From NCBI GenBank assembly GCA_023137175.1, contig JAGLPU010000006.1:1-64000 (forward strand): a stretch of DNA of 64,000 nucleotides, in the 5' to 3' direction. Every line of letters starts with the position of its first letter. Within the stretch, counting starts at the first letter, position 1. The stretch is from Candidatus Parcubacteria bacterium (GTDB lineage Bacteria; Patescibacteriota; Minisyncoccia; Minisyncoccales; JAGLPU01). Both the position numbers and the translations under genes were made by a program. Of the stretch, positions 7,588 through 15,542 are shown piece after piece. The notes below the pieces were generated by a model that searched no databases, was not told where the DNA came from, and worked only from the letters and a program-made list of their open reading frames with translations.

Positions 7588-8199
7588 ATGCTAGATTCAC
7601 GCAGACATTTATTCAAAGAATTGGAGAAAACTATCGCTAAAGTTTTCTCTCCTTTGCCAATAACTCCAAATCAGTATACTCTGATTGCTTTTTTGTCTAT
7701 TCTCGTAACTTTATACTTCCTAATTAAACAAAATATAATATTAGCAATCATTTTCTTTTTTATCGCCGGATTTCTTGATTTGGTTGACGGCGCAGTTGCC
7801 AGGCATAAAAACATGGTTACTAAGACAGGAGCTTATTTAGATACAATAGTTGACCGTTATATAGAAAGTATTTTACTTTTAGGAATGTTATTCCTGCCAT
7901 TGCCAGAAATTTTCCTGCCTGCTTATATTTGGATTTTTTTGGTTTTATTTGGTTCAGTTATGACAACTTACGCCAAAGCCGCAGCTAAAGAAAAAAACCT
8001 GGTAGACCAGGAAATGAAAGGAGGACTTTTATCTCGCGGAGAAAGAATAATATTATTAGTAATGGCTTTAACACTAACAATATTCAATATTACCTATGCA
8101 GTTTATGTTTTAATAATATTGGCAGTGCTTTCCAATTTTACTGCTCTACAAAGAATAAATTCCGGCGTTAGGTTAAGTATACGGGTAGAAAAAAAATAA
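7588..8199 (+). CDS. CDP-alcohol phosphatidyltransferase (candidate PI-phosphate synthase)
   Basis: An integral membrane enzyme of 203 aa that joins a CDP-lipid to an alcohol. The full signature is present: D64-xx-D67-G-xx-A-R-x8-G81-xxx-D85-xxx-D89, and about six hydrophobic helices are visible. With ino1 two genes upstream, inositol-1-phosphate is the best guess for the acceptor, giving phosphatidylinositol-phosphate or a related lipid; glycerol-3-phosphate is the main alternative. It begins 11 bases after the DUF2181 gene and converges with the PHP gene with no gap. Confidence 0.87.
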   Translation: MLDSRRHLFKELEKTIAKVFSPLPITPNQYTLIAFLSILVTLYFLIKQNIILAIIFFFIAGFLDLVDGAVARHKNMVTKTGAYLDTIVDRYIESILLLGMLFLPLPEIFLPAYIWIFLVLFGSVMTTYAKAAAKEKNLVDQEMKGGLLSRGERIILLVMALTLTIFNITYAVYVLIILAVLSNFTALQRINSGVRLSIRVEKK

Positions 8200-8859
8200 T
8201 TAATTTTTAATAAAACAATTCTTTATTTTTGCCAAAGCGGGAATAGCGGCATACAACAAAGGAGCTTTACTGCCCTTTGTTTTTGTTTGCCCCGCCAAGA
8301 TACCTTTCTTAAACTCATCTAGATTACTAACCCCATCCACTATCGTATAAGCATAGCCAACCCCGGCATAGAAGTGAGCATCGCTGCCGGCAGTCATCGT
8401 CAGATTATTTTCTTGAGCATAAGCCAGCGCTTTCTTGTCAGCTCCGCCAAAAGGAAGTCGGGCATTAAAGACTTCAATGCCATCTATTAAATCTTTACAT
8501 TTATTCAAATCTTCTTTAAAACGTTGGCCATAATGAAAGGGATGGGGAATTATAGCCACTCCTCCTTGTTCTTTTATTTCTTTAATGACCTTAACAGCGT
8601 CTTCTCCTTTACCCTTGATTTCTTTAGTTAAAAAAAGCCCTAAAACATCGCCTTGTTTTGTTTTGATTTCTTCGCCCAAAACTATCAACATGTTTAATCC
8701 TTTTGCCGCTTTAATAGCGTCGTCCCAACCCTTGGTCGTATCATGGTCTGTAATAGCAATGCCATCAAGCCCTTTTACTTGAGCTGCTTTAAGCATCTTT
8801 CTAGGAGAACAAAGAGCGTCGTAAGAGTAATAACTATGGGTGTGAAGGTCTATTTTCAT
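8200..8859 (-). CDS. PHP-domain phosphoesterase
   Basis: A metal-dependent phosphoesterase of the polymerase-and-histidinol-phosphatase superfamily, about 219 aa from the Met at 8859 (MKIDLHTHSYYS). Metal ligands are visible in HTHSYYS, the ITDHD motif, the Glu of LGEEI, HPFHYG and the late AGSDAH. The substrate is unknown; family members cleave nucleotide or sugar phosphates. As a neighbour of the inositol block it could supply an inositol-phosphate phosphatase, but that is only context. It converges with the phosphatidyltransferase gene. Confidence 0.82.
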   Translation of the reverse strand: MKIDLHTHSYYSYDALCSPRKMLKAAQVKGLDGIAITDHDTTKGWDDAIKAAKGLNMLIVLGEEIKTKQGDVLGLFLTKEIKGKGEDAVKVIKEIKEQGGVAIIPHPFHYGQRFKEDLNKCKDLIDGIEVFNARLPFGGADKKALAYAQENNLTMTAGSDAHFYAGVGYAYTIVDGVSNLDEFKKGILAGQTKTKGSKAPLLYAAIPALAKIKNCFIKN

Positions 8860-8867
8860 ACAAAGTC

Positions 8868-8897
8868 TTGACAAATAACTTAACTATGGTTTATAAT
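8868..8897 (+). promoter_or_regulatory. Consensus promoter for the 40-aa ORF
   Basis: TTGACA (8868-8873), an 18-base spacer and TATAAT (8892-8897), on the plus strand, directed at the small gene at 8956. Both boxes are perfect matches to the sigma70 consensus. Confidence 0.75.
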
Positions 8898-8955
8898 ATA
8901 TTTATGGATTAGCATAGATCATTTAAAAATAATCCAACTACGAGGAGGCGAGCAA

Positions 8956-9078
8956 ATGATAGATGAAAAATTACAAAAAAGTTTTGATGACGATAAATTT
9001 ATTGCTATTTTATCGGGAGCAGGAACGATATTCCTGGAAAGCATCTTCTCTATATATGATTGGATCAGAAAATTATGA
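8956..9078 (+). CDS. 40-aa orphan peptide with own promoter, SD and terminator
   Basis: ATG at 8956 preceded by a strong Shine-Dalgarno (GAGGAGG, 8943-8949) encodes 40 residues: acidic start MIDEKLQKSFDDDKF, then a hydrophobic or amphipathic stretch IAILSGAGTIFLESIFSIY and a basic end DWIRKL. A consensus promoter (8868) and a hairpin terminator (9084) bracket it, so it is a complete monocistronic unit. No family is recognised; a small membrane-associated peptide is likely. Confidence 0.65.
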   Translation: MIDEKLQKSFDDDKFIAILSGAGTIFLESIFSIYDWIRKL

Positions 9079-9083
9079 ATTAT

Positions 9084-9104
9084 GCCCACTTCTTGGGCTT
9101 TTTT
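9084..9104 (+). terminator. Intrinsic terminator of the 40-aa ORF
   Basis: Stem GCCCA (9084-9088) / TGGGC (9094-9098), loop CTTCT, then a run of six T. Confidence 0.75.
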
Positions 9105-9111
9105 CTTTTCT

Positions 9112-9143
9112 AATAAAATAATAGCCCATTTGGGCTATTTTTG
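9112..9143 (-). terminator. Hairpin terminator, probably bidirectional
   Basis: ATAGCCCA (9121-9128) and TGGGCTAT (9131-9138) form a perfect 8-bp stem with a T-rich flank on each strand. It lies just past the stop of the minus-strand zinc-ribbon gene. Confidence 0.65.
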
Positions 9144-9148
9144 AAAGG

Positions 9149-9412
9149 CTACTTTCCACACTGACATAATTTTATTTCCAGTTCTGTAAATTTTTTCGGA
9201 TCTGTAAAAGTCAGGCTGCATCCATCGCATTTATATACAGCGTCTGGAATCGGGGACGGCATTGCCATTGGACCAGGGCTCAGATTAACTTGACTACACT
9301 TAACGCTGCCGCAGAATGGACAACAAAATTTATCTTCCTCCTTTTTCTCTGTTGGAGGATATTTAATCGGCAGTTTTGGCCTTTTTCCTTTTTCATTTCC
9401 ATCGGAACTCAT
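9149..9412 (-). CDS. Small zinc-ribbon protein
   Basis: An 87-aa protein with a polar, Lys/Pro-rich N-terminus (about 28 residues), then CCPFCGS, CDGC and a final CQCGK. The CPxC...CxxC arrangement is a typical zinc ribbon, with extra Cys at the end. A strong Shine-Dalgarno (GAGAGGTGAT) lies just upstream of the ATG, and a terminator follows, so it is a stand-alone gene. Function unknown; it could be a nucleic-acid or partner-protein binder. Confidence 0.72.
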   Translation of the reverse strand: MSSDGNEKGKRPKLPIKYPPTEKKEEDKFCCPFCGSVKCSQVNLSPGPMAMPSPIPDAVYKCDGCSLTFTDPKKFTELEIKLCQCGK

Positions 9413-9532
9413 ATTATCACCTCTCTATCCTTATAGCTCTATTTAAAAGAACTTAATTTAAATTACCACAAACAATCACCTTGTCAATTAAAGTTTTGGC
9501 TTTTAAAAAAATTATGATAGGATAGTAAAGAT

Positions 9533-10600
9533 ATGAAATCAGGATACTTAATACTAAAAGACGGCACCATATTCAAAGGGAAGATTCAGGGATGCCAAAA
9601 GGAAGCGCAAGGAGAAGTTGTTTTTACCACTGGAATGACCGGCTATCCGGAAACCCTGACAGACCCTTCCTATCACGGCCAGATTTTAACTTTTACTTAT
9701 CCTTTGATCGGCAACTATGGAATTCTGAAAGAAGCTTTGGAATCAGATAAAATTCATCTGTCAGGAGTGGTAGTTTCTGAAATATGCGAAAAGCCCTCGC
9801 ATCACAATCGCCAGTTTTCAATTCACGACTGGTGTTTGAAAAACAATATTCCTGTTTTAACAGATATAGACACCAGGATATTGACTGAAAAACTAAGAAA
9901 TCATGGCACCATAATTGGTGGCATTTTTTTTGAGCAAAAAAACAACTTTGAATTCAAAGACGCTAATGAAGGAAATTTAGCCAAATGCGTTTCTTGCGAT
10001 GATGTTAAAGTATATACTGACGGTGAATATAAGAACACTGTTTTGTTGTATGACTGTGGAGTAAAGATGAGCATTATTAGATCTCTTTTAAAACGGAAAA
10101 TAAGAGTGATAAAAGTTCCCTGGGATTATGATCATAAAAAGGTGACGGATAAATTTGACGGAGTGTTGATCTCCAACGGCCCCGGAGATCCGGAGAAAGT
10201 TATTGCCTTAATTGAAAGAGTTAAAGAGATCATAGCCGCTGACATCCCTGTTTTGGGAATCTGTTTGGGAAACCAAATCCTGGCTTTATCTTTAGGCGCT
10301 GAAACATACAAGCTCAAATTCGGACATCGTTCACAAAATCAGCCGGTAATGGATTTAAAAACCCAGAAATGCCACATCACCAGCCAAAACCACGGCTTTG
10401 CCGTTAGGCCGGAAAGCTTGCCAACAGATGTTAAGGAATGGTTTAAGAATTTAAACGACAATACCTGCGAGGGTATTTATCACACAAAAAAACCAATTCT
10501 CGGAGTCCAATTCCACCCGGAAGCCAATCCAGGACCGACTGACACTAATTGGATCTTTGATTTATTCTTAGAAAATATGAACAAACATGCCAAATCTTAA
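9533..10600 (+). CDS. carA: Carbamoyl-phosphate synthase small subunit
   Basis: Glutaminase subunit that feeds ammonia to CarB for carbamoyl phosphate, used for pyrimidines and arginine. The CPSase_sm N-terminal half (GEVVFTTGMTGYPETLTDPSY) is followed by a class I glutamine amidotransferase domain with ISNGPGDP, the nucleophile Cys of GICLGNQ, and the His-Glu pair of VQFHPEANPGP. At 355 aa it is slightly short of the E. coli length. carB overlaps it by 14 bases. No Shine-Dalgarno or clear promoter was found upstream. Confidence 0.97.
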   Translation: MKSGYLILKDGTIFKGKIQGCQKEAQGEVVFTTGMTGYPETLTDPSYHGQILTFTYPLIGNYGILKEALESDKIHLSGVVVSEICEKPSHHNRQFSIHDWCLKNNIPVLTDIDTRILTEKLRNHGTIIGGIFFEQKNNFEFKDANEGNLAKCVSCDDVKVYTDGEYKNTVLLYDCGVKMSIIRSLLKRKIRVIKVPWDYDHKKVTDKFDGVLISNGPGDPEKVIALIERVKEIIAADIPVLGICLGNQILALSLGAETYKLKFGHRSQNQPVMDLKTQKCHITSQNHGFAVRPESLPTDVKEWFKNLNDNTCEGIYHTKKPILGVQFHPEANPGPTDTNWIFDLFLENMNKHAKS

Positions 10601-13600
10601 AAAAGTAATTCTTTTGGGCTCCGGAGCCTTGAAAATAGGAGAAGCCGGAGAGTTTGATTATTCCGGCTCCCAGGCTTTAAAATCCCTCAAAGAAGAGGGA
10701 ATCAAGACTGTTCTGATAAATCCCAATATTGCCACTATTCAAACTTCAAAAGGATTGGCCGATAAAATATATTTCCTGCCGGTTAACGCCGAATTTGTGA
10801 AAAAGATCATTCTCAAAGAAAAGCCGGATGGCCTTCTGCTTTCTTTTGGCGGACAAACTGCTTTGAACTGCGGCTTGGAACTGGAAGAATTTTTAACAGA
10901 AGAGAAAATTAAAATACTTGGCACTCCTATTGAATCTATTAAGGTCACTGAAGACCGAGATTTATTTAAGCAAAAACTGGCCGAGATAAATGTGAAGACA
11001 GCCAAGAGCAGAGCAGTGGGCAGTATAGAAAAAGCGATCAGAGCCGGAGAAGAGATAGGCTATCCGGTTTTAATCAGAAGCGGCTATTCTTTGGGCGGCC
11101 AAGGTTCCGGCGTTGCCAGTAATAAAAGCCAATTGGAAGAGATAGCCAAAACCTCTTTGCTGCACTCTTCTCAAATATTAATAGAAGAATACTTAAAAGG
11201 CTGGAAAGAAATTGAATATGAAGTAGTCAGAGATATAGACGGCAATACGATCACTGTTTGTAATATGGAAAATATGGACCCTATGGGAGTGCATACCGGA
11301 GAAAGTATTGTGGTCGCTCCGTCGCAAACCTTATCCAATAAGGAATACCACACTCTGAGAGAGATAGCTTTAAAAACCATTAACCATCTTAAGATAGTGG
11401 GGGAATGCAATATTCAGTACGCTTTAAATCCCAACTCTTCAGAAGTGGAATACCGGGTAATAGAAGTGAACGCCCGTCTTTCCCGCTCTTCAGCCTTAGC
11501 TTCCAAAGCAACCGGCTATCCTCTGGCTTTTGTCGCCTGCAAGCTTGGAATGGGATACAAACTGGCGGATTTGAAAAACAAAGTTACTCAAGCAACTTGC
11601 ACCTTTTTTGAGCCGGCTCTGGATTATCTGGTAGTCAAAATCCCTCGCTGGGATTTGGAAAAATTCAGCAAAGCTTCTTTTGAAATAGGCTCTTCAATGA
11701 AAAGCGTGGGAGAAGTCATGGCCATTGGCAGAAACTTTGAAGAAGCTTTCCAAAAAGCTAACCGGATGATCGGGCTTGATCAAAACGGATTAGTATCTTC
11801 TTTGAATAAATTAAAACAGAAATATCCCAACACTGATTTCAAGCTGCAAGAAGAAGGTCGGAAAAAGATCATTAACCTGATAAAAACTCCTAATTCCTAC
11901 CGTGTCCTGGCAATAGTGGAAGGGCTGAAAAAGGGAATAACTCCTCAAGAGATTAGCCGAATCTCCTACATAGATGAATGGTTCATTTATAAGATAAAGA
12001 ACATCGTGGATTGGATGAGTACCATTGCCGAGTCTTCTCAATTAAATAAAGAATCTTTGGCCAAAGCAAAATCTCTGGGATTTTCCGACAAGCAAATCGC
12101 TGTTTTAAGAAAAGGAAAAGAAATAGAAATAGAAAGCTTAAGAAAAAGATATAGACTATTTCCAAAGGTAAACCAGATAGACACTTTGGCTGCGGAATAT
12201 CCGGCCCAAACAAACTATCTCTACCTCACTTATAAAGATAAAGGAGAACAAAATAAAATAGAAGAGAATAAAAAAATAATTATCTTAGGTTCCGGAGTAT
12301 ATAGGATAGGCTCTTCGGTGGAATTTGACTGGTGCGCTGTCTCCTGCGCCTTGATTCTTAAAAAGCTCGGCTATCAAACCATTATAATAAACAACAATCC
12401 GGAAACCGTTTCCACTGACTATGATATTTGCGATAAACTGTATTTTGAAGAACTTAGTTTTGAAACAGTAAAATCAATCTATGAAAAAGAAAAACCTTTG
12501 GGAGTTGTCCTGGCTATGGGCGGACAGGAGTCAAATAATCTGGCAGTAAAACTTTCGCAGGCCGGATTAAAAGTGCTGGGAACCGACCCCGCTGACATCA
12601 ACAGGGCGGAAGACAGATATGAGTTTTCCCAACTTTTACAGAATCTAAAAATATCCCAGCCCGAATGGAAACAGATGACAAAAATTGAAGAAATAAAAAA
12701 ATTTACTGCGAAAGTCGGCTATCCGGTATTAATCAGGCCCTCTTATGTTTTAAGCGGCTCGGCCATGAATGTGGCTTTAAATGAAAAAGACCTTGAAAAC
12801 TATCTTAAGGAAGCAACCTATATCTCCCAAGACCATCCCATAGTTGTTTCGAAGTTCATTACCGGAGCCAAAGAAATTGAAGTTGACGCCGTTGCTCACA
12901 AAGGAGAAATAAAAGCAACTGTTATTGGCGAACATGTTGAAAATGCCGGCGTTCATTCCGGAGACGCCACCATTGTTGTGCCTCCCCAAAAGATCTATAT
13001 TGAAACAATAAACAAAATCAAAGATATAGTAAGTTCCATCGCCCAAGCCTTGAATATCAGCGGACCTTTTAATATTCAATTCTTAGCCAAAGACAATGAG
13101 GTAAAAGTGATAGAATGCAATTTAAGGGCTTCGCGCAGTTTTCCTTTTTCTTCAAAGATCACCGGCATCAATTTAATTGAGTTGGCCACTTACGCCATTC
13201 TGGGCCAGCAAATTCCCAAACTGCCCATTCCTTTAGACTTGGATTGGGTAGGAGTAAAAGCCCCACAGTTTTCCTTTTTTAGAATTAAAGGAGCCGACCC
13301 GATACTAAAAGTGGAAATGGCTTCTACGGGAGAAGCTGGCTGCTTTGGAGAAAATGTTTACGAAGCTTATTTAAAATCAATAATTTCCACAGGGTTCAAG
13401 CTGCCTGAGAAATCAATCATGCTCAGTCTGGGCGGAGAGAAGAATAAAATAAGGTTCTTGGAACAGGCCTTAACTTTGGCAGAACTGGGATACAAGATAT
13501 ATGCCACTCATTCCACAAATGAATTCTTAAAGCAAAAAGGAATAAATTCGGAAAAACTCTATAAAATTCATGAACATAATGAACCGAATGTAAAAACCTT

Positions 13601-13865
13601 TCTGGAAGAGAAAAAAATAGATTTGGTCATTAATATTACAGACAGATTCTTCAAAAAAGAAATCGAAGACGATTATATGATCAGAAGGGGAGCCATTGAC
13701 TGCAATACTCCTTTATTGACCGACCTGAAAGCCTCTAAATTATTTGTGCTGGCATTGAGTAAATTGAAGCGGGGAGAGATAAACCTAGAAATCAAATCTG
13801 AAGAGGAATATCATCAGCCCGTAAAAGAAAACGATATCCAGCCCCCTCTATTCATGCCTGAATAA
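10587..13865 (+). CDS. carB: Carbamoyl-phosphate synthase large subunit
   Basis: Forms carbamoyl phosphate from bicarbonate, ammonia and two ATP. At 1092 aa it has the full duplicated architecture: a first synthetase half beginning VILLGSGALKIGEAGEFDYSGSQ, an oligomerisation region, a second half beginning near residue 565 with IILGSGVYRIGSSVEFDW, and a C-terminal MGS-like regulatory domain (SLGGEKNKIRFLEQALTLAE to the end). The ATP-grasp motifs (GYPVLIRSGYSLGGQG, GYPVLIRPSYVLSGSAM) are intact in both halves. It overlaps carA. With pyrH and pyrG in the same window, de novo pyrimidine capacity is more extensive than in many small CPR genomes. Confidence 0.97.
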   Translation: MPNLKKVILLGSGALKIGEAGEFDYSGSQALKSLKEEGIKTVLINPNIATIQTSKGLADKIYFLPVNAEFVKKIILKEKPDGLLLSFGGQTALNCGLELEEFLTEEKIKILGTPIESIKVTEDRDLFKQKLAEINVKTAKSRAVGSIEKAIRAGEEIGYPVLIRSGYSLGGQGSGVASNKSQLEEIAKTSLLHSSQILIEEYLKGWKEIEYEVVRDIDGNTITVCNMENMDPMGVHTGESIVVAPSQTLSNKEYHTLREIALKTINHLKIVGECNIQYALNPNSSEVEYRVIEVNARLSRSSALASKATGYPLAFVACKLGMGYKLADLKNKVTQATCTFFEPALDYLVVKIPRWDLEKFSKASFEIGSSMKSVGEVMAIGRNFEEAFQKANRMIGLDQNGLVSSLNKLKQKYPNTDFKLQEEGRKKIINLIKTPNSYRVLAIVEGLKKGITPQEISRISYIDEWFIYKIKNIVDWMSTIAESSQLNKESLAKAKSLGFSDKQIAVLRKGKEIEIESLRKRYRLFPKVNQIDTLAAEYPAQTNYLYLTYKDKGEQNKIEENKKIIILGSGVYRIGSSVEFDWCAVSCALILKKLGYQTIIINNNPETVSTDYDICDKLYFEELSFETVKSIYEKEKPLGVVLAMGGQESNNLAVKLSQAGLKVLGTDPADINRAEDRYEFSQLLQNLKISQPEWKQMTKIEEIKKFTAKVGYPVLIRPSYVLSGSAMNVALNEKDLENYLKEATYISQDHPIVVSKFITGAKEIEVDAVAHKGEIKATVIGEHVENAGVHSGDATIVVPPQKIYIETINKIKDIVSSIAQALNISGPFNIQFLAKDNEVKVIECNLRASRSFPFSSKITGINLIELATYAILGQQIPKLPIPLDLDWVGVKAPQFSFFRIKGADPILKVEMASTGEAGCFGENVYEAYLKSIISTGFKLPEKSIMLSLGGEKNKIRFLEQALTLAELGYKIYATHSTNEFLKQKGINSEKLYKIHEHNEPNVKTFLEEKKIDLVINITDRFFKKEIEDDYMIRRGAIDCNTPLLTDLKASKLFVLALSKLKRGEINLEIKSEEEYHQPVKENDIQPPLFMPE

Positions 13866-13888
13866 AAAAAAGAAGGGGATTACCCTTC
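13861..13888 (-). terminator. Terminator downstream of the lipoprotein gene
   Basis: Read on the minus strand: GAAGGG, a 5-base loop, CCCTTC, then a run of T. The stem includes the last codons and the stop of the lipoprotein gene. Confidence 0.7.
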
Positions 13889-14311
13889 ATTGACTATTCT
13901 TACATCAGAGATACATTCTGAACGAGATGCAGAACAAATGTGTACTGTAATCCTGTGTATTTTGCCTTCCTGCCATTCCTCATCAAACCCAGAAAACCAG
14001 CTATTTGGCTTTATCAAGAGCCTCTGTTCTCCATCAGCAAATGTTACTAATCCAATAGTGCCCTTAGGATCTCTTTCCACTTTAGTTACTCTTCCAAAGA
14101 TATAACTAAAGCCTAAAAATCGCACTGTTCTTGTCTGATAGGCATTTTTATCAATCGGCGGCGGGGACATCATCCCTTTTATTTCCGACATTGTCATTTC
14201 TTGTCCTATTATCGTTGTAGCTTTTTCCTCTTCTTCTGTTTCTTCAGTGCAGCCGCTTGCTATAATCACGCTAAGCAATAACGCCAACAACAAAATCTTT
14301 CCTATCTTCAT
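13880..14311 (-). CDS. Predicted lipoprotein, unknown function
   Basis: From the ATG at 14311, chosen because GAGGTG lies 6 bases upstream, the protein has 143 aa: signal peptide MKIGKILLLALLLSVIIASGC with a lipobox Cys at 21, an acidic Thr/Glu linker, and a small beta-rich domain with FIFGRVTKVERD-like and TFADGEQRLL segments. Two Cys near the C-terminus may form a disulfide. The FADGE-LL segment and preceding G-x-VT pattern recur in the neighbour at 14414-14860, so the two are probably paralogues with an OB-like domain. It has its own promoter and terminator. Confidence 0.75.
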   Translation of the reverse strand: MKIGKILLLALLLSVIIASGCTEETEEEEKATTIIGQEMTMSEIKGMMSPPPIDKNAYQTRTVRFLGFSYIFGRVTKVERDPKGTIGLVTFADGEQRLLIKPNSWFSGFDEEWQEGKIHRITVHICSASRSECISDVRIVNEG

Positions 14312-14362
14312 ATCCAACACCTCTTTTATTTTTAATATTAGCTTAAGCTAAATACTGTTATT

Positions 14363-14391
14363 AACATACTGCAAAACAAGCTATTTGTCAA
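14363..14391 (-). promoter_or_regulatory. Promoter of the lipoprotein gene
   Basis: On the minus strand: TTGACA (14386-14391), a 17-base spacer, TATGTT (14363-14368). Confidence 0.65.
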
Positions 14392-14413
14392 AAAAAAGAG
14401 AGAACTAATGTCC

Positions 14414-14860
14414 CTAATTAATAACTTCAATGCTCGTTATGCGTCCGGCGTTGCCAAGACGATATCTATATGCCATTATTTTGGTTGTGCTGTTCTTTCG
14501 CCAATCACGCCCCTCAGCTCTATATAATAAAAGTTCTTCGCCGTCAGCAAAAAATATCGTGTCCTCAATTTCTTTTGTCCCCCAAAACGTTCTGCTTGAT
14601 CGAGTTTTAATATCTGTTACATTCCCAATTATAGCAATATAGGTAATATTCTTGCCGGCATCAAGATAACAACTTGCCGATTCATGTATTATTGTTGTGC
14701 CATTATAGGTGGGAATACTCTCTAAAAAATCATTCTCGCATTTTTCCAACTCATTTTGTCTTTGCCACTCTTTAGTATTTTCATGCCAAAGAAAGGCGAC
14801 TACGATCAGCACAATCAGCGCTACTACAATTGTATATTTTGAGTCCCTACTCATACCCAT
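14414..14860 (-). CDS. Membrane-anchored protein, paralogue of neighbouring lipoprotein
   Basis: Start set at the ATG at 14860, 5-6 bases after AGAGGTGG. The protein has 148 aa: N-terminal anchor YTIVVALIVLIVVAFLW at residues 9-25, then an exported domain with IAIIGNVTDIKT, TIFFADGEELLLY and GRITSIEVIN. The G-NVT and FADGE-LL blocks match the lipoprotein at 13880-14311. It has a promoter with TTGACA and TATATT. Function unknown. Confidence 0.72.
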   Translation of the reverse strand: MGMSRDSKYTIVVALIVLIVVAFLWHENTKEWQRQNELEKCENDFLESIPTYNGTTIIHESASCYLDAGKNITYIAIIGNVTDIKTRSSRTFWGTKEIEDTIFFADGEELLLYRAEGRDWRKNSTTKIMAYRYRLGNAGRITSIEVIN

Positions 14861-14908
14861 TTCTTCCACCTCTTTTGTTTTTAAAGAGCATTCACTCTTT
14901 AGGTACTT

Positions 14909-14936
14909 AATATAGCAAATATTCTTGAGCTGTCAA
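14909..14936 (-). promoter_or_regulatory. Promoter of the membrane-anchored protein
   Basis: On the minus strand: TTGACA (14931-14936), a 16-base spacer, TATATT (14909-14914). Confidence 0.7.
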
Positions 14937-14972
14937 CTTCAAAAATAATACTCATTATGATAAACTACCTTA

Positions 14973-15542
14973 ATGGAAACAAGACATCGCATTTTTTTAG
15001 CAATAAATCTGGCGGAAAAAATAAAAAGAAGATTGGAAAATTATCAGAAAGAAATTGAAAGTTCTTTCAATTTTTTAGATTGCGAAAGCCCGATACGGTG
15101 GACAAGAATAAATAACCTGCATATCACTTTGGTTTTTGTCGGCGATGTCTTTACTCAAGATTTGGATGAAATTTTGCAGGCAGCCAGAAAAGGAACTGAA
15201 GACCAAACTCCTTTTGAATTAAAACTAAATAAAATTTGTCTTGCTCCTCCCAATAAATCTCCACGAATGATCTGGCTGGCAGGAGAAAGAAATCAACAAC
15301 TGGAGACAATTAAAAACAGTCTTGAAAAAGCATTGCTGGGTTCTTCCAGTGGCCCATCATCGCCCCACATTACTTTAGGAAAAATAAGACAATGGCAATG
15401 GAAGCGAATAGACCCTGAAGAAATGCCTCAAATTGATAAAGAAATACCTTTGAATATATTAGTAGATTCAATTGATATAATGGAAAGCGAATCAAAAAAG
15501 GGAGGCCCTCAATATACAATCTTAGAATCAATTAAATTATGA
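14973..15542 (+). CDS. thpR: RNA 2',3'-cyclic phosphodiesterase (ThpR/LigT)
   Basis: A two-histidine (2H) phosphoesterase of 189 aa that opens 2',3'-cyclic phosphates on RNA ends. Both catalytic HxT motifs are present: HITLVFVG at residue 50 and HITLGKIR at about residue 132, each in the expected half of the duplicated fold. Length is normal. It overlaps murC by 4 bases (ATGA), so it opens the murein gene run. Confidence 0.92.
   Translation: METRHRIFLAINLAEKIKRRLENYQKEIESSFNFLDCESPIRWTRINNLHITLVFVGDVFTQDLDEILQAARKGTEDQTPFELKLNKICLAPPNKSPRMIWLAGERNQQLETIKNSLEKALLGSSSGPSSPHITLGKIRQWQWKRIDPEEMPQIDKEIPLNILVDSIDIMESESKKGGPQYTILESIKL

Noticed and set aside
9413-9532. Riboswitch or attenuator before carAB
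   Set aside because: The 120-base leader shows no convincing hairpin series or known aptamer pattern.
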